Shown here one piece after another: positions 12,908 through 23,140 of a stretch of 64,000 nt of DNA (position 1 is its first letter; the number at the start of each line of letters is the position of its first letter). This stretch comes from Psoroptes ovis (lineage: Eukaryota > Arthropoda > Arachnida > Sarcoptiformes > Psoroptidae). Under the pieces are notes generated by a model, which saw only the letters and a list, made by a program, of their open reading frames with translations, searched no databases and was not told the DNA's origin. The translations under genes and the position numbers were made by a program. The stretch spans positions 887,501 through 951,500 of the forward strand of contig PQWQ01000017.1 of NCBI GenBank assembly GCA_002943765.1, read 5' to 3'.

Positions 12908-13361
12908 AATTGGATCGAATCGTGCAATCAAGTCAAATTGTTTCAATCATCATCATCACATTTATTATATTATTCTTGACATGATCAATCGATGTTAATT
13001 GATTGTTTTGCCATCAAAATGGACCATTTCAAATATTTAGTTTATAGATGTTCTTTCTTTTGATTAATCATTGTTAATCCATACTTTCGTTAATATTTTT
13101 TTGTTATCTGTTATTCCGATTGTTTGATTTTTTTAATAAATGATAATTTGTTCCGAAAAATTACGAAATTAATTGAAATTTGATCATATTTTGATCAAAA
13201 AATCTCGAAAAATCAAAATTCAAACCGACATATTTACGCTGCCATCTTTTGGTGAAAATATGAACTTTTAATCTCAGCAAAAAATACCGCCAAAAAAACT
13301 CTATTTGTATTTTGATCGTGAAAATTATTTGATTAATTAATAAACGAAATTTGTTTCAAAA
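12908..13361. other. CTDSPL2 3' UTR and HUS1 promoter region
   Basis: 454 bp holding the CTDSPL2 poly(A) signal (13135-13140) and, closer to HUS1, the motifs GCCATCTTTT (13241-13250) and GCAAAAAATACCGCCA (13277-13292). No further gene is seen. Confidence 0.6.
13241..13250 (-). promoter_or_regulatory. AAAAGATGGC motif (YY1/Pho-like) upstream of HUS1
   Basis: On the minus strand this reads AAAAGATGGCAGCG, about 112 bp before the HUS1 ATG. The core AAGATGGC matches the YY1/Pleiohomeotic-type site and also occurs before RPL23 and DPY19. Binding is inferred, not shown. Confidence 0.4.
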
Positions 13362-14378
13362 ATGAAATTCCGTACCATCTCCAAGCGCTATGAATCAATA
13401 CAAACTATTAAACGATCAATATTGGCCGCATCAAAACTTTCATCAACATTAATATTTCGTATTGATGAAAATTCAATACAATTAATACCAGATACAATAA
13501 GACCGCTTAATCCAGTAACGATTCATTGTCATTTAAATCGACGACTTTTATTTGATGAATATTCATTCAAAGGTTTAAGCAATGTTGATAATTTGATATA
13601 TTTCTTTGTTGATTCGCTATCATTGATTGATGTTATAAATTCAATACCGACCCGAGTGCAAATGTTGAAAATGAAATTATCGTTAGCAACACAAGCATCA
13701 GTTAACAATGATGATGATAGCCGAGAGCGACAATGTCGACCGATATTAAAATTCACGACTGAAAATCCAACATGTTTGAATGATCAACAAAAACAAACCA
13801 TAGATAATCATATATTCATTTCGATAATTGATAAACAATCATGGTCATTGTATGATGAATATTCATTCAGTAATAATGAAAATGATCAAACGAGAATATC
13901 ATCAATGAATTTGCCATCATTCAATTTATTGGCACATGATATCGAAAAATTAAATAATTGTTCGAATTTTATCAAAATATCGACCAAATATTATCAAGAT
14001 ACTGATAATTTTAATCAAAATCAAATCAAAGCAAAATTAACATTGAAAACAATAATATTATCATTGGAACAATCAAGTTCATTTGAAAAATTGCCATTAT
14101 ATAATCATGATAATGATGATAATTTGTATTTAAAATCGAAAATTGCTGAACTAAACAATGCAATTGATAAAAATGAAAGAATACAAGCATTATTAAATCA
14201 ATATAATAATCGTATATTTATCGACATACGAAAATTAAATCAATTAATATCATTAATATCGATATTAGAACCAACAGATGGGATCATAAAATTACACAAT
14301 CAAACAGCAATATTGTTCCAATTTTTTTCACAATTGGTAAATTTTAAAATAATATTACCACATTGTAATATTGATTAA
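13362..14378 (+). CDS. HUS1: checkpoint protein HUS1
   Basis: Intronless 338-aa frame starting MKFRTISKRYESI at an ATG preceded by AAAA. The start matches the conserved MKFR of HUS1. Other family features are STLIFRIDENSIQLI near residue 30, the FxEYxFxG-like FDEYSFKGLS segment, LKMKLS near the end of the first half, and IFIDIRKL (human HIDIRKLL) in the C-terminal half. HUS1 is one subunit of the RAD9-RAD1-HUS1 clamp loaded at DNA damage to activate ATR signalling in the nucleus. The protein is longer than the human one (about 280 aa), with polar insertions near residues 115-150 and 245-275. An AATAAA at 14437-14442 lies about 60 bp after the stop, just before the RPL23 promoter. Confidence 0.88.
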   Translation: MKFRTISKRYESIQTIKRSILAASKLSSTLIFRIDENSIQLIPDTIRPLNPVTIHCHLNRRLLFDEYSFKGLSNVDNLIYFFVDSLSLIDVINSIPTRVQMLKMKLSLATQASVNNDDDSRERQCRPILKFTTENPTCLNDQQKQTIDNHIFISIIDKQSWSLYDEYSFSNNENDQTRISSMNLPSFNLLAHDIEKLNNCSNFIKISTKYYQDTDNFNQNQIKAKLTLKTIILSLEQSSSFEKLPLYNHDNDDNLYLKSKIAELNNAIDKNERIQALLNQYNNRIFIDIRKLNQLISLISILEPTDGIIKLHNQTAILFQFFSQLVNFKIILPHCNID

Positions 14379-14688
14379 TTAATTATTGTAATTGATAAAT
14401 TAATTTGCAACAAGTAAAATAATTTAAATTTTGTTAAATAAAATAAAGAAACTTTTCGTCAAAAGATGGCAGTACTGTTGTTTTGTACTAGCTTTTATGA
14501 ATGGGTATATTGTTTTCTTTTTTTTTGTGCATTGCGTTTGCGCAACAAAAAAAACAACACGTTTTTATTATTTTTACACATTTCATTTCTTGAACTTCCT
14601 TTTTCATAACAACTTGTGTCTTGTGTGTTTGGTTGTTTTGATATTTACCATTTTTACATCAAATTTTGTTTGAATTTAACGGGAAACA
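14379..14688. other. HUS1 3' end and RPL23 promoter
   Basis: Only 310 bp separate the HUS1 stop from the RPL23 ATG. The HUS1 AATAAA (14437-14442) is followed 20 bp later by AAGATGGCAGTA (14463-14474), then a pyrimidine-rich stretch near 14514-14610 typical of ribosomal protein gene starts. Confidence 0.55.
14463..14474 (+). promoter_or_regulatory. AAGATGGCAG motif (YY1/Pho-like) upstream of RPL23
   Basis: AAAAGATGGCAGTACTG lies 226 bp before the RPL23 ATG, in the sense orientation. It shares its core with motifs near HUS1 and DPY19. Confidence 0.4.
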
Positions 14689-15174
14689 ATGTCCAAGAGA
14701 GGTATTTTTTCTTTGAAAATTTATCGCTAACTAATTTAAATCTCATCCATCTAATTCTGTTCAGGTCGTGGTGGTACAGCCGGTGCCAAATTTCGTATTT
14801 CACTTGGTTTACCAGTCGGTGCGGTTATGAATTGTGCCGATAATACTGGTGCAAAGAATTTATTCGTAATCGCTGTGAATGGAATTAAAGGTCGTTTGAA
14901 TCGTTTACCAGCAGCCGGTGCTGGTGATATGTTTGTTGCAACAGTGAAAAAAGGTAAACCAGAATTGCGAAAAAAAGTTATGCCCGCTGTTGTTATTCGT
15001 CAACGTAAACCATTCCGAAGGAAGGATGGTGTATTCATCTATTTTGAAGATAATGCTGGCGTCATCGTTAACAATAAAGGTGAAATGAAAGGTTCAGCAA
15101 TTACTGGTCCAGTAGCAAAAGAATGTGCAGATTTATGGCCTAAAATTGCATCGAATGCTTCAAGTATTCAATGA
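14689..15174 (+). CDS. RPL23: 60S ribosomal protein L23 (uL14)
   Basis: Two exons: 14689-14701 (ATG TCC AAG AGA G) and 14765-15174, split by a 63-nt phase-1 intron, giving 140 aa, the standard eL23/uL14 length. The protein starts MSKRGRGGTAGAKFRISLGL and contains NCADNTGAKN, GIKGRLNRLPAAG, VKKGKPELRKKV, RRKDGVFIYFEDN and VNNKGEMKGSAITGPVAKEC, all near-identical to other animals. It binds 28S rRNA on the 60S interface and helps form the bridge to the 40S subunit. A tiny first exon of four codons is common in ribosomal protein genes. Confidence 0.98.
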
Positions 15175-15254
15175 AAAAACATCAGAATTCAAAAAAATTG
15201 AAGATTTTGATTGAAATTTTTTTATTTTTGAAATTAAAATTTTTTCAAAATCAT

Positions 15255-15350
15255 TCCGATTCAATAATTCTCAGTCAAATTTTGAAACCAATCTGTGACC
15301 CCAAATTTTTGAATTAGGTTCCGCAACACAAAAAAGTTGAGAATCACTGG
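15255..15350 (-). mobile_element. hAT-type transposon terminus (remnant)
   Basis: Read on the minus strand, 15349-15336 gives CAGTGATTCTCAAC, followed by TTTTTTGTGTTGCGGAAC. This matches the terminal signature of hAT superfamily elements (CAGNG-TTCTCAAC). A clear second end was not found; ATTCTCAGTC near 15267-15276 is a weak candidate. No transposase is present, so this is a remnant or a small non-autonomous copy. Left boundary uncertain. Confidence 0.45.
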
Positions 15351-16180
15351 TCTAATTATATCCATTCATCTCATTGTGTTTAATGGGAAAATTATTTTTT
15401 CTCGTCTTCATCTGTCCGATTCGGAATTTATTTTTCTTATATTCATATCATTTTTGGTCATATATTTTCATTTTCACTCAGCTAAATTTAAAAGCTAAAA
15501 ATATCTTTCCATTAAATTCTTGTGAATTGGTAACTTGATAATAATTTAAATCTAATTAGAAAAGCCACGAATGAATTATTTGAATTGATATTTATATGAA
15601 TATCTTAGTATTCAAATAATTCATGCACATCATGAAATAATCTTCTAAGGTCAAAGTTTATTTTTATTTCCATTTTTTTCGCTTTTTCCTTCAGTTAAAA
15701 ATATGAATTTAGACATGTATTGCACCGACATCAATTATTCATGGAATAAAAATAGAATTTCTGAAAACGTTTTAAATACGAAAATGAATTCAATGAACCA
15801 GAACAAAGTCTAAGATGAATAATTGAATGAATGAATCACGAGAATTGAAATTTAAATCATTCAAAACGATATTTCAGATGCCTTGTCATTGAAAAATGAC
15901 ATGGCAAATGATGAACGGAAATAATTAAAATAATTAAGATGATCATGAGAAACTGATTCCAATTTTCAATGGAAAATCAAATTATTCGACCATCGAAATT
16001 CAAATAAAATCATCAAAATTGAAATTTAAAATTTTTCTTAGATGTTTCAAAATCTTATGAAAATAATTTTCACCAGACTGCGTCTCATTATCTAGTTTAT
16101 TTTTTCACGATAGATATTCAAAAATGGACAATTGAGCCCCGAAAAGCCAAAAGTCTAAAGATTTTTTTTAGGTCGAGAAG

Positions 16181-16238
16181 CGCTTAGCCCGAGTCAGAGA
16201 CGGGCAAGTTCCCAAATGAACGTCTGACACTTGGGCAG
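16181..16238. repeat. imperfect hairpin in a locally GC-richer patch
   Basis: GCCCGAGTCAGAGAC near the left pairs imperfectly with GTCTGACACTTGGGC at the right (arms GCCCxAGT...CAGA). The patch is GC-richer than its surroundings. It could be a small structured RNA or a repeat end; nothing decides between them. Confidence 0.3.
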
Positions 16239-18326
16239 TGGATTCAATTGAAAAGTATTTGACTGGTCGAACAAGAATTTCTGTTGCATATTCAAATGTT
16301 CGTGTATGCATACAAAATATACACAATATTCAATGTTTCAATCGACAAAAAATTTTGAAAATGAAAAAAAAAAAGAAAATAAAAGAGAAAATGAATAAAT
16401 AACAAACAATGACAGCGGCGAAAAAAACATTGCTCTTAATGGTGGTACAACCCAGTAAATAACAACAATAATAATTGAGTCTTCTTTTGCTTCGTTTGGT
16501 TTATTTTGTTTTTCATTTTTTTTCTGTTGTTTTCCATGTATTGAAAACATCGATGAAAGAAACAAATACATCCAAAGTGGCTAAATCACAGAAAAAACCC
16601 ATCATCATCAATATCAAGCATCATCATCATCATCATCCACAACCACAACAAAGCGAAAACATTCAATATCTTTGAATGAAAATAAATTGAAATAAAAATA
16701 AATTTTTTGCTTGCCCGATGATTTAATGATATTTCTCATTGAACTATTGAGATTATTATTAATCCATTCATTTCATTTCAACTCAAATGAAAATTCAATT
16801 TGACTCAATTCATCATCATCGTTTTTGAAATTTAGTTCATTTGTGCTTTGTCCAGTCTTTGCAACACAATACTCTTCTTTTTGAAATAAATGGTAACATC
16901 TTTATGTCAGAAATGATAATAATGATTCAATGTGAATGAATCAATGGTATTTGTGCCATGTTCTCTTTTTTTTCCATCTGTTCGTTTTCATTTCATCATC
17001 AACATCAAACAACAACAACAACAAAATAATTCATTGGATTGAATTGAATTGAAATGTTCGTGTGTGATTTGTGAGGAAATACAAAATACAAAAAGTAGAA
17101 AAATTGAAATGAAATAATAAATAAAATTTTAATGATAATAACAGCAACATCGACAATATCATCATCAACAACAACGAAGATAATTGTTATTACTGTTGTT
17201 GATTATTATTTTTACCGAGTAAAACGATAAAAATAAATGAAAAAAAATTCATTTGTTGTTGCTGTAATTTAGAGTCCAACTAATAATAACGATAACGATA
17301 CAAACAAACAAATCATCATCCAATCGGATGAAGACCAAATAATTATTAAACAAAACAATCAAAAGAAGAAGATGAAATAAATAAAAATATTTATCTATTC
17401 ATATACATGATCAATGTGTATGTATGTACATGTGTTGTTTGTTTGTTTGTTCTTCAATTAATTTTTTAACCACTTTTACCATGTTCACAAATATTTACAG
17501 GTGAAACATCATCTACATCATCATCATCATCATCGTAGTCTTCGATAGATGAATATGAATAAATCATTAAATCATAAATAACATCGAACAACAACTGCAA
17601 TAACAGCACGAAGACCTACAAAATCATCGTTTTTTTCATTTTTCAAAATTATGATTATTATTACCATCAAATGATCATTTTTTCTAATAATTTTTACTGA
17701 TAATTGTTTGTGTATTTGTGGTTTTCATTTGCCCATAAACAACCATAAGTGTATCTATTTTTATTGATCAACAATTTCAACCAACGTATCTCTTGGTGTG
17801 TTTGTTTGTTTGTTGTGTACCTATGTGATATCAGTTGAATATGATCTGATATTTATATTTACATTTATTTATGATTGTAATAACGATCGTTTTCCATTTT
17901 TTTTTTTGATATTTTTGATTGATGAAAAAATTATTCATTTTTGGTTGAAAATATTTCTATTTTTTCCATCATTTCAATCATTTGGACATTTCATTCAACA
18001 ACAAGCAACGGATCAATCATTGATAATTCATGTTTATGCAAAAAATGTTTTAAATGTTTTGTGTTCGAGTGAAATATTGACATAAATCATTGATTGTATA
18101 TGGTGTATTTGATGTATTTGTTTATGGTTGAACAAGATAATAATCAAAAAAGAAAAAACTCGTTGAAATTATATCCATTTTTGATTGAAATAAAATCTCA
18201 AATCAAATCTGAGATTGCATTTGGAAATATTTGGACATTTTTCCTCGGATGATATCATTACATCGAAACTAGTCAACATTTGAATTTCTCGGCAGCGAAG
18301 AAATATTATCAGTAAAATCAGTAAAA

Positions 18327-20554
18327 ATGACGAATAATAAGATTTGTGCACGTTGTCAAAAAACTGTTTATCCGATTGAAGAATTGAAATGTTTAGATAA
18401 GGTAAGATATTATTTTCGATATCTTGATTTGAAAGATGATTAAATTTAATCTGATATGATATATTTGTTTATTTACCGTTTTGTATTTATCAAAGGTATG
18501 GCATAAAACTTGTTTCAAATGTCATGAATGTGGTATGATTTTGAATATGAAAACATATAAAGGTTTTGAAAAATTACCATATTGTAATGCGTAAGTATCT
18601 TTAAAATTTAATCTGATTGATATTGGTTTTTTTAATTGAATAAATTTTCAATAAATTTCCAAAAGTCATTGTCCACAAGCTCGTGCAACAACTGTTGCCG
18701 AAACACCTGAATCAAAGCGTTTAGCTGAAAACACTAAAATACAAAGCAATGTAAAATATCATGAAGATTTTGAAAAACAAAAAGGTAAATTAACACAAAT
18801 AGCTGATGATCCTGAAACGTTACGTATACGTAATACAACGAAAATCATTAGTAATGCATTATATCATGGAGAATATGAAAAGAAAAAACAAATGGAAGAA
18901 AGACGTAATCAATTACAAGAGAATAATGATGGACAAATTGTTTATAATAATAATAGTATTAATCAAACATCTGCATCTATTTACAATCAACAACACCAAC
19001 AGCAACAACAATCACAACATAACCAGAAACAAAATCAGTATTCACCACCAGCTAATGTTCATAATAATAACACTAATAATAATAATATAAATCATCATCA
19101 TCATCCACATCATCATTCAAATATTCAAAATAATAATATTACACAATTGAATACAAAAAATATTTCACATCAACAACAACAACCTCATCATCAACCGCAA
19201 TATGTTCGTACACCGTTGGCAAATCCATCGATTCAAATCGGTATGTGTTCAATGTGTGTGCTTGGAATTGAAATTCATAAATCAATCAATTTCTGTTTAT
19301 TTCTTCCCGAATAGAAAATCATTTATTACAACAAAAAAATCTTCAGCATCAACAACAACAGCAACAACAAAGAAATCAAATTATTGAATTGAATAATAAA
19401 AATTATCATCAAAATCAAACTAATAATAGTAATAATGTTAATAAAATCAATACTAATAATAATTTGGTAACCAATAAATCATCAATATCAATGATCGGTT
19501 TGTATATGAATTATTTTGAATGTTTTCCTTAATTCATTTCATTCAATTTGAGTAATTAAACATTTTTAATAACTGGTTTTTCATTGATTTTCAAAAAAAA
19601 TTTTTGGATAATCAGGTTCAACCATGCAACAACAACAACAACCACCATTGACAAAACAGATTAATCAAATCGGTGGTGGTGGTGGTGGTGCTCCTGTTGC
19701 CGCTGGTGGTTATTATCAACAACAACAACCACAGCATCAGCAACCAATGATGATCCATCATGTTCCATCAATGGTCAACAATAATAATAATCATAATATG
19801 AATATGAATAATAATGATGTTTATTTGAATCAAAATTATCCACAAATCAAACATCAACAGCAGCAGCAACAACAATTTCATCCAAATATTCAACAACAAC
19901 AGCAAAAAATTTATTATCAACAACAAGGTGTGGCCGCTGCTTCGGCTGTTGCTGATTTTCATAATAATAATGCTAATAATGCCACTGCTAATCACAATCA
20001 TTCATCACAAATGATTTATCCAATAACAGGTATTACTTTAAGAATGATTTCCTTGAAGAAATCGATTGATTGATTTTGATTTGTTTATTTATTTTTATGA
20101 TAATTAAGGAACGACCAATGTTGTTGCATCTACCATGAATAATTACGATAATCATCATCATCATCAACAACAACAATATCATCGTCATCAGCCTAATCTT
20201 CATCAACAGCCACAGCAGCAGCATATCAAACAACATCAAGTTATGATGCAACAATCACATCTTCAACAACAGCAACCACAACATCATTCATTATCATCAT
20301 CAAATCCTATGCATCAACAACAACAACCTACACACCAACAACATCAACGACAACAACAAAATCTTGGTCTATGTTTTCGTGCCATATATGATTATACTGC
20401 ACAAGATTCGGATGAAGTTACATTTGTTGATGGTGATTTAATTATTAATTGTCAACCAATCGATGATGGTTGGATGACTGGTACTGTACAACGTACGGGT
20501 GAAACAGGAATGTTACCATCGAATTATGTATTATCGATTAAGCAAAATTATTGA
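18327..20554 (+). CDS. Lasp: LIM and SH3 domain protein (LASP)
   Basis: Six exons: 18327-18401, 18496-18590, 18666-19240, 19315-19497, 19616-20029 and 20109-20554. They sum to 1788 nt with consistent phases (0, 2, 1, 1, 1), giving 595 aa. Seen: a LIM domain at residues ~7-58 (CARC, WHKTCFKCHECG, YCNAHC zinc ligands); two nebulin repeats at ~70-135 (VKYHEDFEKQKG, ALYHGEYEKKK); a very long Q/N/H-rich linker; and a C-terminal SH3 domain (ALYDY-type AIYDYTAQDSDEVTF, then GWMTGTV and GMLPSNYV). LASP proteins bind F-actin through the nebulin repeats and partner proteins through SH3, at actin-rich adhesion and muscle sites. Vertebrate LASP1 is about 260 aa; the extra length here is linker. The start MTNNKICARC is placed like known family starts. 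Confidence 0.93.
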
Positions 20555-21340
20555 AATCATTTAATCGAACAATCAATACAACCATGAAATCAATTAATTC
20601 AATTTATGAATTCAATTTCCATTCAAATACTTTTACATAGACGACGAATACACGATTAAAAATTAAATTTAATCCAAATAGGATTAATTTAAAATATTCA
20701 AACTTCATTAAATATATTCATATACATTAAAACACACACGTACCATGTTCACTGTCCACATAAATTTGTTTTCCATCTTAAATATTTTCTACAACAAAAA
20801 ATTTCTATTTATAAACATTTACAACATTTTCATAATAACATTTTTTATATTCAAATCTTTATATTATATTTGAATTTATAATCATATGAATAATAATAAT
20901 AATTTAATTGAAAGTGCCAGTTTTAATTAATTAATGTTTCTATCTTTTCTACATTTTCTATATTTGTTTTATTCAATCAATCAGCTAACACATATATGAA
21001 AGTTTTATATATAAATTCTTGGAGCAGCATCATCAATCAACAATTACAGCTATTTATATTCATCATATAAAAATATTTATATCATTGATTTCATTAAAAA
21101 TCCTTATCATTAATTAATTAATTGCGACTGCAATTTTGTATTTCATAGAAATTTAATGAAATCAATCAATTCATCATTATTTTTACATCATAAATTATAA
21201 TTAAATAAATTGATTTTAATTTTAAAAAAAGATATCGGTCATTAATTTCAATATTAATATCAAAATAATATCGGCATTGCTGACCTACAAAAGAGTTCAA
21301 CGATTCAAAGGTTTAGAGAGGTAAAAAATGAATGAAAGGT
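20555..21340. other. LASP 3' UTR and AT-rich spacer
   Basis: 786 bp of AT-rich sequence after the LASP stop, with no gene recognised. It leads into the first tRNA-bearing repeat unit. Confidence 0.55.
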
Positions 21341-21438
21341 CTCCGATGCCGGGAATCGAACCCGGACCGCCTGGGTTCTTTAAGAATCTCTTAGTCACTT
21401 TTGAAAGCCAGAAATCCTAACCATTAGACCACATCGGA
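21341..21438 (-). tRNA. tRNA-Glu(TTC) with 26-nt intron, copy 1
   Basis: On the minus strand the 5' exon (21438-21402, 37 nt) starts TCCGATGTGGTCTAATGG and ends with anticodon TTC plus A37. The 3' exon (21375-21341, 35 nt) holds CCAGG, the T-arm CCGGGTTCGATTCCCGG and acceptor CATCGGA with discriminator G. All four stems pair: TCCGATG/CATCGGA, TCTGG/CCAGG and CCGGG/CCCGG, plus a D-arm. The 26-nt intron (21401-21376) sits at the canonical 37/38 position and contains AAGAA, able to pair with the anticodon. A T-run terminator follows (complement of AAAAAA at about 21323). A TATATA-type box lies just upstream. The mature sequence closely resembles animal tRNA-Glu(UUC). Confidence 0.95.
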
Positions 21439-21845
21439 CCTTATAGGGAACTATATAAAGTAGAGGGCTCCAGAGGGGTTTTGTTAGCATCCATATGAAA
21501 TTATTAGAATATTTGTGATTTGAAAAAAATTTGGCACAGAAAATGATTTTAAAATTCTTAAAAATTTCTCAAGCAAATTTATTACACCTTAAATGATGTT
21601 AAAAAATTCAAGAAAAAAATAACAACTCGACAATATCTGCGTCACTGCACACGAAACTATTCAATGATTTGGTGCTTTCAGAGAGCCAGCCGAATGCACA
21701 AAAAAAATCGATTTAATACTTAATATTATCTTACTTACCTACACTTTTTAGACTATTTCAAAATAGACATCTCAAGTAGTTACAATCAGTCATCAAAGGG
21801 TTAAGGGTAAGAGAATATTTATTTTAAGAAAAAAAAATATGAGGT

Positions 21846-21944
21846 CTCCGATGCCGGGAATCGAACCCGGACCGCCTGGGAACTTCATTCTTACACTTTT
21901 CTCAAATTGAAAGCCAGAAATCCTAACCATTAGACCACATCGGA
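21846..21944 (-). tRNA. tRNA-Glu(TTC) with 27-nt intron, copy 2
   Basis: Exons 21944-21908 and 21880-21846 are identical to copy 1. The intron at 37/38 (21907-21881) is 27 nt and unrelated in most positions, though it keeps AAGAA. The minus-strand T-run terminator (complement of the A9 run near 21830-21838) follows closely. Confidence 0.95.
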
Positions 21945-22342
21945 CCTTATTAAGGATTATGGTAAGTGGGGGGCTCCAGCGCAGTTTTGTTCGCATCAAT
22001 ATGAGAATCTTGCACATTGTTGATTGAAATAAAATTTGGCTCAAGAAACGATTTTAAAATTCTGTGAAATTCTCAGTACTTTCTCAAGCAAATCTAATAC
22101 GTCTTAAGTTTTTACTGATGAGCTTTGAAAATTCATGAAAAAAAAATCACAACTCGACGATATCAGCGCCAATGCTTGGAAAACTATACATTTTTATGGT
22201 GCTCTAGAGGTGCCTGCTGAGTTGTGACCAAAAATCTTGGCATTACCAACCTTAAGTAATTTAATTCATCATCGCAGGTTAAAAAGGGTTAAAAATAATA
22301 AAAAAATTTCTTGATTTTAGATAAAAAAAAATATATTGAGGT

Positions 22343-22448
22343 CTCCGATGCCGGGAATCGAACCCGGACCGCCTGGGTGCTTCTTGTTTATTTCTAAACA
22401 TTTCCTTAGCTTGAAAGCCAGAAATCCTAACCATTAGACCACATCGGA
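22343..22448 (-). tRNA. tRNA-Glu(TTC) with 34-nt intron, copy 3
   Basis: Exons 22448-22412 and 22377-22343 are again identical to copies 1 and 2. The intron at 37/38 (22411-22378) is 34 nt and differs from both, keeping AAGAAG near its 3' end. A T-run terminator follows (complement of the A9 run near 22323-22331). Confidence 0.95.
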
Positions 22449-23140
22449 CCTTGATGTAGTTGAAAGGGTAATTATTCAATTTTGACCGTCACATCACTGC
22501 TTACAATATAATACTAATATTGATTCATTTCTTTGATCAACTTGTAAAACATGGATAAAAGGCAAATCTAACTCGAAACATCAATGGTCATCAATACTCG
22601 ATAATGCTTCTTTGAACTGAATAGAGAATCATTTACTGCTTCTTGACCTTAAGAGTACTCAAAGGGTTAAACGCTAAATCTACTGGTCTCTGATGCTTAT
22701 AAGCTTTAAACCGATGAATTGAATAAAATAACGATTTCTCAAAAAATTTTATTATGATGCAAATATTTATGTTTATATTTATATTCATGTATAAATAATC
22801 GAAAATAATAAAAATGAATGGATTTCAAAGATTTAAAATAAAATTTAAAATAAAAAATCAAAATGTAAAATCAAAAGAAAATGAAATTTTTAAATTTTCA
22901 AAATAAATTTCATCAAATGGGCTCATTCGAGGGGCAAAAAAGGGTTGAAAAGGGGTAAAAATATGATGATAATGATGAAAGATTTTTTCAAAATAATTCA
23001 AAAAATGACCAATGAATTGAAAATTGATGAATGAAGAAAATGAATCTAAGAATTTATGATTTAATTTGGTTTTTCATTTTGTGCCATATGGAATCTGATA
23101 ATTTGCTTGCAATTTGATTCAATATTGATCAATCAGCAAA
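22449..23140. other. spacer between tRNA cluster and furrowed-like gene
   Basis: About 690 bp. A GGTCTCTGATGC string at about 22685-22696, preceded by TCAAAGGGTTAA, looks like a decayed fourth tRNA unit. The rest is AT-rich and probably includes the 3' UTR of the minus-strand gene ending at 23141. Confidence 0.5.

Larger units (their letters stand above)
15175..18326. other. intergenic region RPL23-LASP
   Basis: About 3.15 kb. It contains the RPL23 3' UTR, a hAT-type transposon end at 15336-15349, an imperfect GC-richer hairpin at about 16181-16238, and many CAT/CAA/AAT simple-sequence tracts (16616-16640, 17155-17175, 17510-17535). A non-coding first exon of LASP may lie here (for example ending before 18327), but none can be fixed by eye. 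Histidine-rich and leucine-rich frames at 16338-16675 are translated repeats. Confidence 0.55.
21290..22480 (-). repeat. ~500-bp tandem units carrying tRNA-Glu genes
   Basis: The tRNA genes are spaced 505 and 497 bp apart. The spacers after copies 1 and 2 are clearly related: both have GGGCTCCAG, GTTTTGTT, GATTTTAAAATTCT, CTCAAGCAAAT and ACAACTCGAC in the same order, with many substitutions and small indels. This is tandem duplication of a tRNA unit followed by drift of spacer and intron while the exons stayed identical. Unit edges are approximate. Confidence 0.8.

Noticed and set aside
16475..16675. His-rich frame and the Leu/Phe-rich frame opposite
   Set aside because: Translation of CAT/ATG simple repeats.
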